Positions 1 through 10,104 of a DNA stretch of 64,000 nt are shown here, piece by piece. Below the pieces are notes generated by a model. It had not been told where the DNA came from. It searched no databases and saw only the letters and a list, made by a program, of their open reading frames with translations. Position 1 is the stretch's first letter. Each line of letters opens with the position of its first letter. This DNA comes from Cordylochernes scorpioides. Lineage: Eukaryota > Arthropoda > Arachnida > Pseudoscorpiones > Chernetidae. A program made the translations under genes and the position numbers. The DNA lies in NCBI GenBank assembly GCA_030710605.1, contig CP092871.1, forward strand, positions 67,909,887 to 67,973,886, read 5' to 3'.

Positions 1-351
1 GGCTCCGCTCTTGACATCTCAGGCTACCGCGTGCTGTCAGGGTCCTATGTCAAGTCTGGGGGGCTTCAGCTCTGGGACTTGGGAACTGGCAGATTGCTAA
101 GGGAATTACCATTCCAGAATAAGGCATGTGGGGATTACATCACCTGCGCCAAGTTCTGGAAATCTAATCTCGCCCTGGCAGGTTCAACAACAACCAGAAA
201 TGTACAGATCTTCGACTTTGCCAAGGACTCGGGCTTCCTAACAGAACTCCAAGCCGGAATGCCTGTCACCACGTTCGACATGGTGCACCAGGCTATCGCT
301 GTCGGCGGCCTGGACTCGTGTGTCAAGCTCTTCGACCTCTCCGGGACCTAG
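1..351 (+). CDS. Terminal exon of a WD40-repeat protein (5' partial)
   Basis: Reading frame 1 is open from the first base to a TAG at 349-351 (116 codons), so the exon begins at or before the window edge. The translation has WD40 blades: LSGSYVKSGGLQLWDLGTG, then a segment with FWKSNLALAGS and VQIFDF, then IAVGGLDSCVKLFDL just before the stop. The LWDL, IFDF and LFDL strand-c signatures spaced about 35-45 residues apart support a beta-propeller C terminus. Base composition is clearly more GC-rich than the following DNA, as expected for coding sequence in an AT-rich genome. WD40 propellers are interaction scaffolds; I cannot tell which family member this is. No convincing AATAAA lies close downstream. 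The call of WD40 is firm, the gene identity is not. Confidence 0.85.
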   Translation, partial: GSALDISGYRVLSGSYVKSGGLQLWDLGTGRLLRELPFQNKACGDYITCAKFWKSNLALAGSTTTRNVQIFDFAKDSGFLTELQAGMPVTTFDMVHQAIAVGGLDSCVKLFDLSGT

Positions 352-1090
352 ATCAACATGTCCATGCGAATCGAAGAGAAAAATTTCATGAAACACTGTT
401 TTAAAATAATACTTTTATACACTTTTTCTAAACTTTGTAATTTTGTCATCAATCTTTTAAATAATTGAAAATGGCATTTACTGATCTCTTTCATTGTAGA
501 AGCTAACTGAAAGTCATTTATATAAATAATATATTTATACATCTATATATGCCACAACGCGCATACATAGCACTTTCAACTTACAAATACCATAAACACA
601 AACGAACGCAAAACAATGGACGATATAAAACACAGAGACTATGTAAAACAAAACATATACACCGTATAAAGCAGGAAACATACACAAAACAAAACACAAG
701 AATGCATCAAATATACGCTAAAAACATATAAAATACATTGAAAATATATACAACAGACACGAAACCTGCATCAAAATATATACTAAACAAACAACCTTTA
801 AACATACAATCACGAAGTTTAGGAAACATATGAAACGTATAACACTACATTTGAAGCACACACATCATACATAAATCGTACAAATCATTTTGAACATACA
901 ATAAAAGTTTACAAAACACACCTGAAACATACAGCAAAAGTATAAACACACATTAAAAATTTGAAACACGCAAAAAAAGTTTAGATAACATCTATAAAAG
1001 TATACAACACGCAGAAAACAGATCCAAGGGCCACAATATAAAGCTCCTAACATAAGCATACATAAAACGAATAGCACAGACACCAAATAT
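352..1090. other. 3' flank of WD40 gene and A/C-rich low-complexity DNA
   Basis: The first ~190 bases are probably 3' UTR or flank. From about 550 to 1085 the plus strand is a degenerate A/C-rich run built on motifs such as acaaaacatacac, giving short spurious ORFs on both strands. No gene is seen. Confidence 0.5.
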
Positions 1091-1119
1091 GGTAAGTTTT
1101 AAACAAAATAGATCATCAC

Positions 1120-1310
1120 CAAGTTCTGTTCTAGCTCTCAGAAGGAGGTCAAGTTTCTCTACAGAGAGGGAATATTAAAATTCTAACCTTCGGGTACGAT
1201 GTTTTCTTTTTTTAAATGATCAATTCCCTGTTTCTCATACTGCATTGAGGGATATAGTAGGAGAGCCTGGCTCATCAGTGCTTAACCCTACCACCATCAT
1301 TTTAATCTCC
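1120..1310 (-). mobile_element. Degenerate copy of the CTGATGAG/CGAAA MITE family
   Basis: The phrase gagcctggctcatcagtg at about 1263-1280 matches the centre of a MITE repeated through the window (best copy 53451-53638). The flanking tcatactgcattgaggg resembles the family's ctgcgatgaaaaa segment. Terminal repeats are eroded. Confidence 0.4.
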
Positions 1311-2160
1311 CAAGCCGCTCTAGTATTGCATTTCACTCCAGTTTCAGTTCAAAATACCTTCATAACCACTACCAAGAACAACCTATTTAATAAATATGCA
1401 ATTAATATTTTCTTTGTGCTCTGGTTGTGAATAAATTATTAATAATTTTGTCTTATAATTGTTAATAAACACTTATAATATTTTTATATAATTGATGACT
1501 AATTTTCTACGGTATTATATGTTTTCACTTTCTATAAAACCTTTTAAGCAATGATAGAACAGTAGAAAATAAAAAAGCATGCTTGAAAATAGTGTTGACA
1601 TACACGAAACAGCATTAAATACACAATTTCGCAAAAAATAAAAAGATAATAATACTCAATATAGAAAAATAAGTGATTACATCTATTAAAAGAACTAGCC
1701 ACCATATTGGATAAGAGAATATAGGAAAGAAAGATATCTCTAAATAAACTATAAACCTAAGCCGGGTCTAGTTTCGTCTGCATTCTTTTTCTAAATCGCC
1801 ATTTTGTTTTCTTTTTCTTCTGGCGATGTTTTTCTTTTTTTTTTCTTCAATGTTAGGTTTTCAAATTTGATTTTATATTTTATGTTTACTGAAAATATTT
1901 ATTGAATAAACTCTTTTCGAGACGGCAAAATTTTATGTCAAAAGTTTATAAATTATTTATTAATGTTGTGTGTGTGTATAAATTTATATGAAATATGAAT
2001 ATTTAATATCAATAAAATATTTTAATATAACAAACCTTCGAAATTAATTATTAAATATTCAATTTTTAAAAATTATGAACATACAATAATCCACCCCTGT
2101 TACTTTGTAAAATAATATAAATAAATGAATTATATTTTATATATAGAAAATAATTTTAGC
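1310..2160. other. AT-rich intergenic DNA, no gene seen
   Basis: Very AT-rich sequence with homopolymer runs and no sustained coding bias on either strand. No recognisable repeat family was identified. Confidence 0.5.
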
Positions 2161-2164
2161 CATT

Positions 2165-2525
2165 TGATCATAGAGGCTTCTTGAAAATTTCTTTCTTATT
2201 TTTTCACATGAAAAGCGTATTTACGCAAACTTGGCCTTAAATACCCATTTCTTGATTTCTCAAGAAGCCTCTGAGAACAAATATTTGGTCGTAGAAATAC
2301 AATCTGCACCATGCCGACGAGGGCCAACAGCCCGAAACGCGTACGTGGTTGACTTTTCTTGATTTATATAAAAATTGGGTTGGCCAAATAGCATGAAAAG
2401 AGTTAAATCAACGTTTAGTTAATTTTAGTTCCACTAGATGGCGCTCTGTTATCTAAAAATGCTTAGGTGAGGGGTCAGGATATGCCAATTTTGTTTATAA
2501 TATCAGCACCTGACCTTTTTTTTCC
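2165..2525 (+). mobile_element. Hammerhead-like fold-back repeat, family B, copy 1
   Basis: This copy ends with the family terminus (gtcaggatatgcc, then a run with cacctgacc and poly-T). Its right part carries cactagatggcgctctg, shared by all family B copies. The centre has CCGACGA at 2314-2320, a GGGC/GCCC stem with a CAACA loop, and GAAAC at 2334-2338. This is a hammerhead-type core in which C3-U4 reads C-C. A short inverted repeat (aggcttcttga and tcaagaagcct) lies to the left. Related copies are at 6607, 10555, 48220, 58725, 59870 and 60700. No protein is encoded, so it is probably non-autonomous. Confidence 0.6.
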
Positions 2526-2529
2526 TTAT

Positions 2530-3285
2530 TTTTGAATATATATAAGAATTATTTTTAAGAAGAAATTATATAAAAATGATCAATTATTAGTCATAGATTT
2601 TAAATATTAAATATAGGTTTAAATCATATTAACTTAACGGTATTATATATTTGTGAGTATATTCAATGTTTACGCGATCAAGGGTATATGAATCAAGAAG
2701 CAATATGAAATATATTATAAAATAAAATATAAATAAAATGCTAATCCGAAGAATTTCACAAATGCTACAAATAATATTAAGTAGAAAAAATAAGGAAGAG
2801 TGAAAGAGAGAAATAAATTAGGGATTAAAATAAGAGATTAATTTGGCGACATAGTCATCGTCTGACCTTTTAATTGAACATTACATTATGACGACTATCG
2901 GAATCGGAAAGCGCTATCTATCGGAATAAAAATGAACTAAATGTAGATTTATTTTATAATATTGACATATAAAAGGTTCTTTTGATAAAATAACCATTTT
3001 ACAAGTACCTAAAATCAGTATAATATACCCACTAATTAGTATTTTATATGGTGTTTATTTTATTCGCTCGTTCATTGGTTGTTCACTCCTGTTTTACAGC
3101 ACCCATACTGACGCATGCGCAGTTCGTTTCATTTCTAACGTTGTTAAGTATATATAGACGTTAATATTTATAGTTAAAATGTTAAATTCAGTTGTTTTGA
3201 AGTGAAATTTAGTAATGATTGATTCAGTAATTTTGGTGGACACCAGTAACTTATTAAATGGTTAGAATACTTTGATCACAATCAA
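2530..3285. other. AT-rich DNA without a gene
   Basis: No supported gene. A GC-richer patch at 3108-3126 (acgcatgcgcag) resembles an NRF-1-type palindrome, but nothing around it supports a promoter. Confidence 0.4.
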
Positions 3286-3289
3286 CAAC

Positions 3290-3470
3290 AAGTCTTCAAG
3301 GATAAGTGTCTTCTTTTATCAACAAAACTTCGAGCTTTCAGGTATAACGACCCTTCTACAGGAATATCGAATTTCATTTCCTATTTGATATTCCTGTAGA
3401 AGGGTCGTTATACCCGAAAGCTTGAAGTTTTGTAATAAAAGAAGACACTTGGTGACTTGTTATTGATTAT
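3290..3470. repeat. Fold-back element with head-to-head hammerhead-like ends (family C)
   Basis: Two ~85-bp arms are inverted copies: gtgtcttcttttatcaacaa on the left pairs with the segment ending at about 3453, around a short AT-rich centre near 3370. Each arm carries, reading outward, CTGTAGA, a GGGT/ACCC hairpin and a C(C/T)GAAAGCT motif; the plus-strand motif runs 3394-3423. Other family members are at 14840, 19195-19405 and 35010-35205. The ordering resembles hammerhead core 1, stem II and GAAA, but core 1 is not canonical. Confidence 0.6.
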
Positions 3471-3554
3471 GACCAGTAACTTATGTTGATTTTTTATTTA
3501 AAAAAATAAAGGCATTTTTGTAGATCATTCCCGAGTGAAATTATCTAATATATA

Positions 3555-3776
3555 TAAACACTCATGAACTAGACTTAAGGAAGTGGAAAGTCTTTGATAT
3601 CAACGGTCGTCTGTTTTTTTTTTTTTTTTAAAGAAGATGAGGCAAGTTTTCTCAAACTTGGTTATCTCATGTGTCTTCAATAAAGGTCACCGTATATCAA
3701 ATATCTTTCAGAGTTATTGTCTGAATCCTGATATACATGCTAAAAGGTAAAACTTCTTTAAGCTGTATTCATGAGT
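3555..3776 (-). mobile_element. Mariner-type MITE (CACTCATGGAC family)
   Basis: Left and right ends are versions of the inverted termini seen intact at 16321-16529 (cactcatgga...tccatgagtg). The interior has the family segment tcagagttattgtctgaatc and ends with a decayed attcatgagta. An internal T-run (about 3614-3629) has expanded in this copy. Confidence 0.65.
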
Positions 3777-3830
3777 ATATTTAGCATCTCATTTCTATAT
3801 GAATATATATAAGGATAAATATTTCCGTTT

Positions 3831-4300
3831 CTCAGCAGCCACGACCCGGGATCGAATCCCGCATTGGACACTTTTTCTGAATATAAAAATTGTCCCAATG
3901 GCCCCTGATTTATGTAAAAGTCCAACCTCACTAGTGATTGCAAGTAACCAAACGAGGCTCTGTCACACTTGTATGTGCAAAAGTCGAACTCTTTTCCACA
4001 CGTGTAGACAATTAAAATAATTTTATTGACATTTTGTCAATACATTCAGAAGTGCACAGTCTGCACTATTTTAAAAAGATAATTTTATAAATGCATCATA
4101 CTATGTACAATGAATATGGCGCCTCTGCCAGAGTTTGGTGGAGAATCACCAGCGGGCCTCCAGCGACACCACGTATTTCGTGATCTACGAAGAATACGTA
4201 GATCACGTACTTCGCCGCTCCACGTGTGTAGACATGTGATGCATTCAAAGTAAAAGCAGTTACCAACTACTACCAACCACGAACATCATGGCCAGTACCA
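3831..4300 (+). mobile_element. tRNA-derived SINE interrupted by another repeat
   Basis: The segment cagccacgacccgggatc followed by gaatcccgcattgg contains a tRNA T-arm/B-box (GGGATCGAATCCC). It is followed by the family body (aaaagtccaacctcact, caagtaaccaaacgaggc). The body breaks near 4008 at ccacacgtgtagaca and resumes near 4226 at ccacgtgtgtagacatg, so about 220 bp are inserted with a target duplication of roughly 12 bases. The tail (accaaccacgaacatcatgg) matches the copies at 15660, 40150 and 63775. Confidence 0.7.
4009..4232 (+). mobile_element. Short repeat nested in the tRNA SINE
   Basis: A second, interrupted copy lies at 20560-20935. Shared blocks are gtgcacagtctgcactattt, atgtacaatgaatatggc, cctctgcc and caccagcgg, plus the hairpin gtgatctacgaagaatacgt. 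No coding capacity. The terminal structure is short and its class is unknown. Confidence 0.6.
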
Positions 4301-4301
4301 G

Positions 4302-4820
4302 TGTGATTGTGGAAATTAGTGATGACACGAGAACCAAATTAGGATCAAGTACTGGCGCCCCTAGTGGTCCACAGCCAATCAGAGCATGACGTATTCAGAA
4401 CCCAACAGACAAGGTAGTTAGCTGATCAAATATGATTGGCTCAGACCTTGGTATAAATAGGTGGAGCTAAATATTTGATTGGTTGCCGTTACTCTCCAGT
4501 AGGTATGAGCCCCGCCCATAAAAGGAATATACATAATGGAATACCAATAAAATATTGTTTTCCGTGACAAGTAACCTCATCGGAACTGGACTTTACTTAG
4601 ATTAGGAAATTCATACAGTTAGGTTTGAAAATATACGTGTTTTATTCAGCAAAGTAACAAGTAATCATGATAAAGTAAGATACTATTGAATCATACCTAG
4701 TTACTTCTACTTATATATAGAAAGTATACAACAGGGAACATACTTTATTCGACGTCACCTGTAACTTCTTTTGTCTACTTCTTGTACATATTTCTTGTAA
4801 ACTCCCGTATAACTATTGGA
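4302..4820. other. Unassigned DNA
   Basis: No gene or recognisable repeat except a tataaata-containing patch near 4452. Spacing and context do not support a promoter call. Confidence 0.35.
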
Positions 4821-4822
4821 TA

Positions 4823-4998
4823 TACAAACCTGTCTATAGCGCCCCCTCTTAAGACTCACCAAAATAGGGTGTCTATAGAGAGAGGGTGCTATTGACAGGT
4901 CACTTTTAATGTAAAATGTTTACATTTTAATGTTTAAAATCAGGCGCTATAGAGAGGAAGGAGCTATTTAGAGGGGGCGCCATAGACAGGTTTAACTG
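4823..4998. mobile_element. Tigger/pogo-like MITE (cctgtctatagcgcc), copy 1
   Basis: The inverted terminal block aacctgtctatagcgccccc pairs with gggggcgccatagacaggtt. The right end reads TTTAACTG followed by TA, as in the better copy at 9919-10099. The left outermost bases have decayed. There is a second internal copy of the block (agagagagggtgctattgac). Confidence 0.75.
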
Positions 4999-5039
4999 TA
5001 TATTGCTTACGTATAGATTTCTTGTATTATTCTTGAAAT

Positions 5040-5185
5040 AAAATTCGAAACTATTATAAACGCGTATGATTCTTTTTAAAAATTTAACAATTCTACTGCC
5101 CTTCCTGCAATGAAAAATTAATAAGAGGGTCTGGCTCATTGGTGGTGAACCCTCAGAGTGGTTTCGCCAGTTTAACTTACCAATT
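5040..5185 (-). mobile_element. CTGATGAG/CGAAA MITE copy
   Basis: On the plus strand this reads ttctactgcccttcctgcaa, ctggctcattggtgg and agtggtttcgccag, the reverse orientation of the family. The left terminal repeat (gaaactattataaacgcg) is kept; the right one is lost. Confidence 0.6.
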
Positions 5186-5199
5186 TTTATAGCAGATAA

Positions 5200-5510
5200 T
5201 GCATCAAAATATAATTATTCTTGAATACTTCTTTTCTACTTCTTTAATATATTTGTTTCCTTTTGTGTATTTCTTGTGGATTTCTAGCTTACTTTTAGGT
5301 TCTTTATACTTCTTGTCTACCTTTTGTTTATATTTTCGTCTACTTTGGTATATCTCTTTCAGATTTTTTACTGGCTTGTAAGCTTCTTTTATACGTCTTT
5401 ACTACATTTCGTCTACTTTCGTATATCTCTTTCAGATTTTTTACTGGCTTGTAAGCTTCTTTTATACGTCTTTACTACATTTCATCTACTTCTTGTATAT
5501 AATACAACAT
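5200..5510 (+). repeat. Pyrimidine-rich degenerate tandem repeat
   Basis: A unit of about 77-79 bp containing cgtctacttt, tatctctttcag and ttactggcttgtaagctt is repeated at about 5337-5490 and degenerates leftwards. The leucine/phenylalanine/tyrosine-rich ORFs here are composition artefacts. Confidence 0.6.
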
Positions 5511-5514
5511 TAAA

Positions 5515-6605
5515 AATATATAAAAATGAATGTTTGTATGTCTGTATGTCCGGTATACAAATTCGCAGTAGTTCACTAATTCAAACCAAAATTTCCATAC
5601 ATAGGTAGAAGAATACGGGGAAGACGATAGGCTATTTTCAAAAATATATAAATCAATTATTAAAACTATATATTCAAATTATTCAACTTAGCTCACAAAC
5701 AGCGCCCTCTAGAACGCGTGGGGATCTGACGGCGGCGCGCGCCCATTGGCTGCTTTATACTCTTTACTTTTGTTTAGCTTTTAAATAACATATTTTTTCT
5801 ATACTTTGCCTATTTTTATTACTGTTTTATACTCTTTTCTTTTGTTTAGCTTTTAGAGATCTGAGATGCCTCCCAAGAAACGCAAACCTATTGGAAAAGT
5901 CCTACCAGAAGTGAGTAAAAAAGAAATGTGCGAAGTGCTGAGACTGCTGTGCAACGTGAGCATCGTCTTAGGATTAATCGAGAAAGGGCGAGTACTTCGA
6001 GAGAGGCGGAATCCGTGGGACAGCGTGAGAACAGGCTTCAACAAGATAGAGACAGGGCCAGTACCTCAAGAGCGGCGGAATCCGTGGGACAGCGTGAGAA
6101 CAGGCTTCGGCAAAATAGAAACAAGGTCAGTACTTCGAGAGCGGCAGAAACCCCACAAGAACATACGGCCAGGATTCTGAATGTCAGGGAAAGAACTTTG
6201 GCCTCACGAAACTCGCGTGATAGACTTTCCAATTTACTTTTAGAAGGTTTTAATTATGATTCGTGCAAAAATTACGAACAACACCCAATGATATTGCTGT
6301 ATCATGTTTGATTATCAGATACAAAATTATATCGGGAAAAATTCCAAAAAGCAGAGACCACGGGTGAAACCAGTTCATTATTTTGTACGCAGGAACAAAA
6401 TTCTAACAGAAAAACATTCATTCAGGCAGAAAACAAAAGCCGAATCATCTTTCTATAAAAATATCGCTTCTCAGACACAAAGTTTGGAACGGGACGTTTC
6501 ACAAGAGTGACATCCACGGCGCCAATTTATAATTGTAACGAATAGTATTTGAATAAAAACATTTAATCGGGTAAAACCCGGGCGTTGCCCGGGTCATTCG
6601 GCTAG
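5515..6605 (+). mobile_element. Helitron with truncated coding region
   Basis: The 5' side carries tataaaaatgaatgtttgta, shared with the copies at 51542 and 61350. The 3' end has the Helitron hairpin ACCCGGGC-GTT-GCCCGGGT (6576-6594) then CTAG at 6602-6605 followed by T. Between them lies a damaged ORF for a Helitron-type N-terminal region. No Rep or helicase domain is present here, so the copy is an internal deletion derivative. Confidence 0.8.
5866..6311 (+). pseudogene. Helitron protein N-terminal fragment, frameshifted
   Basis: The start at 5866 gives MPPKKRKPIGK, with a basic PPKKRK stretch resembling a nuclear localisation signal. A frameshift near 5925 moves the sequence into the frame that reads RSAETAVQREHRLR, followed by repeats of an AES-x-QREN-RL-x(2)-R unit about every 24 residues. 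Such arginine/glutamate repeats occur at the N terminus of animal Helitron proteins (family knowledge). The ORF ends at 6311, far short of Rep and Pif1-type helicase domains. A further open stretch at 6304-6510 (RPRVKPVHYFVRRNKIL) recurs at 51749-51955. Confidence 0.55.
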
Positions 6606-6606
6606 T

Positions 6607-6960
6607 TAAAAATAAAAAAGGCATATCCTGACCAGGAGCACATTAGCTTTACAGATGGCAGAGCGCCATCTGGTGGAACAGGAATCAACTAAGCATTGAT
6701 TTAACCTGATCCCTGATATTTGGCCATCCCAATTTCTTTATAAATCAAGAAAAGCCATCCACGAACGCGTTTCGCGCTGTTGGCGCTCGTCAGCGTGGAG
6801 TAGGCTGTACCACTGCGACCAAAAATATTTTTAGTCCCAGTGGTTTCTTGAGAAACCATGAAATGGGTATTTAAGGCCAAACTTGCGTAAAATATAAATA
6901 ACATGTGCTCCTGATCTGGATATGCCTTTTTTATTTTTAATATCAACACCTGACCTTTTT
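6607..6960 (-). mobile_element. Hammerhead-like fold-back repeat, family B, copy 2
   Basis: Termini ggcatatcctgaccagg (left) and cctgatctggatatgcc (right) are inverted copies. On the minus strand CTGACGA (6787-6793) is followed by stem II GCGC-CAACA-GCGC and GAAAC (6769-6773). Other copies have GGGC/GCCC, so one stem II base pair has changed on both sides. Position 17 would be G, which is not compatible with efficient cleavage. Confidence 0.65.
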
Positions 6961-6994
6961 ATTTTTATTTTTTTCTATTATTTTTTCATAATAG

Positions 6995-7305
6995 AATATA
7001 ATGCGGCTAATGATTATAGAACGACGTTTGACAAGTTTTATCGCAAATGTTTCTTTTTTATGAACGAAAAATCGTAATTTATTTTATGGAGAAATAACAA
7101 CTATTCTTATCTTTAGGGATGAAGTATGAAAGGATGTTCCCCGGACACTTTTATTTTTCCATTTATCATTACTCTTCACAATTCATCCTTTCATACTTCA
7201 TCCCTAAGGTTTGAAATAATTGTTATTTCTCCTTAAAATAAATTTAGATTTTTCGTTGAAAAGAAACACATGCGGGATAATTTTCGAATGTCGTTGTATA
7301 TAGAG
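6995..7305. mobile_element. tRNA-capped fold-back element, deletion copy
   Basis: Long inverted arms (atttattttatggagaaata; ttagggatgaagtatgaaag on the left, and their inverses on the right) identify the family found intact at 26640-26985 and 37965-38278. At the centre only cccggacacttttattttt remains of the tRNA-like core. Confidence 0.7.
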
Positions 7306-7309
7306 AGTC

Positions 7310-7418
7310 TATTTTTGTGTGTATATTGTATATTTCTTGCCTACGTGTAGGTTTCTTGTATACGTCTTGACTTTGTTTCGTCTACATATTGTATATAGTT
7401 TGTCTATCTTTGTGTAAT
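7310..7418 (+). repeat. T-rich degenerate repeat
   Basis: Runs of ttgtatatttcttgcctacg and similar; the same composition as 7846-8395, into which the Helitron at 7419-7842 is inserted. Confidence 0.5.
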
Positions 7419-7842
7419 TCTATATACAGTTACGAGCGTCATTCTTCATCAGTCATCTCTTTCACCGTTTGCTTTTTTTTTTTGGAATGGCGCCCTCCTA
7501 TTGGTCGGCTACGATCACGCCACCTTTGCCTCCCCCCCCCCCCCATCATGCCCCCCCACCTCCACTCGCTTTTTCGTTTTTGTAACCATTGTGTTGGAGC
7601 GGGTCGCTCCTTAAATAAATGCATATATTAGTTAATTACCAAATGGAATCCTCTCTTTCTTTTTCCCAGTAAGAGACGCCTACGGAAGCCAACAGTACAT
7701 AGACAGATAAATCACATAGGCTATAGTTATTAACTAACATATGCATTTATATAAGGCGCCAATTTATAATTGTAACAAATAGTATTTGAATCAAAACATT
7801 CAATCGGGTAAAACACGGGCGTTGCCCGGGTCATTCGGCTAG
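7419..7842 (+). mobile_element. Non-autonomous Helitron, subfamily 2, copy 1
   Basis: Starts TCTATATACAGTTACGAGCG and ends with the hairpin cacgggcgttgcccgggt and CTAG (7839-7842) followed by T. The last ~90 bp match the 5515-6605 Helitron, while the 5' part does not. A near copy is at 14901-15148. A C13-14 run at about 7533-7545 and a run of T at about 7473-7482 are present. No real ORF. Confidence 0.8.
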
Positions 7843-7845
7843 TTA

Positions 7846-8395
7846 TTGTATATATGCTGCTTACTTGTCGCTTTCTCTTGAATACTCATTGTCTACTTCT
7901 TGTATATATATTTTCGGTCTTCCTTTGTGTTTCTTTTAGAGATTTATTGCTTGCTTGTAGATTTCTTTTATACGTATTCACTACCTTTCATCTACCTATT
8001 GTATATGTTTGTCTACTTTTGTATATTTATCATATATTTTTTGCTTACTTGGAGGTTTCTATTGAATACTTCTAGACTACTTTTGCATATATTTATGTCT
8101 ACCTCTTTGTGTTTCTCTTGGAAATTTCGTGCTTGCTTGTATATTTCTTATTTACCTTTCTTGTATACATCTAGTCTACCTCTTGTGTATATTTTTGTCT
8201 ATAATTTTGTATATCTCTTGTAGATATATATAGCTTACTTGTATATTTCTTATAGACATATCTTGAGTACTTATCGTCTATTTATTGTATATATATATTT
8301 CTACTTTTTATATCTGTTTTATATTTCTGACTTATTTGTAAATATTTGCTTATTTCTCGACTATGTATCGTCTACTTCGAGCCTAATTTTTTATT
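7846..8395 (+). repeat. T-rich degenerate repeat (ttgtctacttcttgtatat)
   Basis: Continuation of the 7310-7418 repeat, with irregular units containing gtctac, ttgtatat and tagatttctt. The Leu/Phe/Tyr-rich ORFs in two frames are artefacts of this composition. Confidence 0.6.
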
Positions 8396-8399
8396 TGAG

Positions 8400-8660
8400 A
8401 GATATAGAGATACATTAATAATTTTTAAATTACATAATTCCTATATATTCTTATTTCCAAAGTTCTCTCCTCAAACACCATCTTACCTTGAATTCCATAT
8501 AGAGATAAGATCCTAATACACCAGAGTGAAGCAACCTAATTGATTAAACCGGTTCATTACTGAAGAACCATGACACACTTCCAGTTAATATTTATCATTA
8601 TATATCGTTAAGAAAAAATAGTACAAATCTGAAATTTGTACTGGGATAAGGTGGATTAAT
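8400..8660. other. Unassigned AT-rich DNA
   Basis: No gene or repeat recognised. Confidence 0.35.
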
Positions 8661-8663
8661 TAA

Positions 8664-8876
8664 GAAAAAGGCATTTCCTTATCATGCAACTGAAAGTTGC
8701 TGATGGCTTGCGCCATCTATCGGAATATATATACACTATTCGTTGATTATTAATTGTTTCAGAATTGGCCAAATACCCATTATTATTAATCAAGAAAAAC
8801 TAACCACGTACGCGTTGATGGGGCAAGCCATCAGGGGAACTTACAGTTGCACGATAAGGAGATGCCTTTTTCCTAA
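8664..8876. mobile_element. Fold-back MITE with terminal ggcatttcc...ggagatgcc
   Basis: The left arm (aaaaaggcatttccttatca, then gcaactgaaagttgctgatg) pairs with the right arm (aagccatcaggggaacttac, then gcacgataaggagatgcc). The centre keeps ccacgtacgcgt, matching the 3' flank of the family B core but lacking the hammerhead-like motif. Related copies are at 26495-26620 and 52730-52950. Confidence 0.65.
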
Positions 8877-9004
8877 TATTCCTATCATCATTAAATAGAT
8901 TTTAATTATAAAATGGCACGTTGACAATTTGTATCAATTTTATCGATTATAGATAGCGTTAGGATTCTGATGATGGTAGTTTATTATTAGTATGATAATA
9001 TATA

Positions 9005-9231
9005 CACTCAGGAACATACAAAACTTAAGGAAGTGGAAAGTCATTGATATCGCCGGTCGTCTGTTTATTATTATTATTTTTTTAAGAATATAGAGGCAAA
9101 TTTGTTCGCACTTTGTTATCTCGTATGTCTTCAATAAATGTCACTATGTATCAAATATCTTTCAGAGTTATTATCTGAATCCCGATATACATGATAAAAG
9201 GTACAACTTCTTCAGGTTTTGTCCATGAATA
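9005..9231 (-). mobile_element. Mariner-type MITE (CACTCATGGAC family)
   Basis: Preceded by TA, starts cactcaggaacatacaaaac and ends ggttttgtccatgaat. The interior matches the copy at 3555-3776. About 225 bp, non-coding. Confidence 0.65.
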
Positions 9232-9492
9232 TAATTACATATATGCACACGTATGTAAAAACAGATTTATACACATGAAAATTGACATTTTGACAATTTA
9301 CACACTTAGATAGAGTTGGACTGGCGTAGAATTTGAGAAGTTTTTATTTATTTGTAAAAGATAGAATATAAATAGAAACGAACTATCCTAGATAAGAAAT
9401 AGTCAATAAAACTATTTTTGATATGAACCTGTAGAAAGGAGATTGTGTCGTTCGATTTAAAAGTTTGAATTTTAACCAATGATATATTTAAC

Positions 9493-9531
9493 TTCTGACG
9501 TTTCAGTGACCAGCTGTCACTCTTCTCAAGG
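9493..9531 (-). ncRNA. Hammerhead-like motif ending GAAACGTC
   Basis: On the minus strand: TTGAGAAGA, a perfect 6-bp stem (AGTGAC/GTCACT) with a short loop, then (T)GAAACGTCAG. GAAACGUC is the GAAA plus one-pair stem III plus GUC arrangement known from hammerheads of Penelope-like elements. Core 1 is not CUGANGA, so this is probably a decayed relative. Confidence 0.45.
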
Positions 9532-9534
9532 GAT

Positions 9535-9915
9535 TGGTTGTTGTGGCTATGTTTTTTTCTGTACTTCCAACCAACAAATGGTCTTTCGAACTTGAATTTT
9601 AAATTTTTAAAAAGATACTCAGTGAAAAATTGATTAGAATTTTAATATTGTCAGGAGGACAGAGTTTCCTGGTATTCCCTCTTATCTGGACTGGACGGAC
9701 CGATCGGGGTAAACAGTGGCGCCACGTGGAAGGAGGAAAAACTGAGTTCTCCCCTCTTGCTCTAACTGCTGGGTCGATTTGTCTCATGTACATAGTAACT
9801 TTTATTTTATAGTTAAAATCTTTCCTATAACTAATTAAATAACTATTTAAAGTAATTCGGAAGCTTATTTGAATATTTTTTTTTCGCGACACTATGATAT
9901 ATAAATTTCTGATAT
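9535..9915. other. Unassigned DNA
   Basis: Contains a GC-richer patch at 9645-9780 (ctggactggacggaccgatc) with overlapping short ORFs on both strands. No family recognised. Confidence 0.35.
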
Positions 9916-9918
9916 ATA

Positions 9919-10099
9919 CAGTTAAACCTGTCTATAGCGCCCCCTCTTGGGACTCACCAAAATAGGGTGCTATAGAGAGGGGGTGCTATAGACAGGTCAC
10001 TTTTGATGTATATAAATCGCATTGTACTACGTATTTAAAATCGGGCGCTATAGAGAGGAAGGAGCTATTTAGAGGGGGCGCTATAGACAGGTTTAACTG
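9919..10099. mobile_element. Tigger/pogo-like MITE, complete copy
   Basis: 181 bp flanked by TA on both sides (9917-9918 and 10100-10101). The terminal inverted repeat is cagttaaacctgtctatagc and its exact inverse on the right, extending to 30 bp. The CAGT start and TA duplication fit the pogo/Tigger group (family knowledge). A second inverted block (gggtgctatagacagg) lies inside. Non-coding. Confidence 0.85.
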
Positions 10100-10104
10100 T
10101 ACAT

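Noticed and set aside
3108-3126. NRF-1-like palindrome as a promoter
   Set aside because: A single short match with no transcript start, CpG context or downstream exon.
7854-8223. Leu/Phe/Tyr-rich ORFs resembling membrane proteins
   Set aside because: T-rich degenerate repeat; two frames are open at once and no start or family signature is present.
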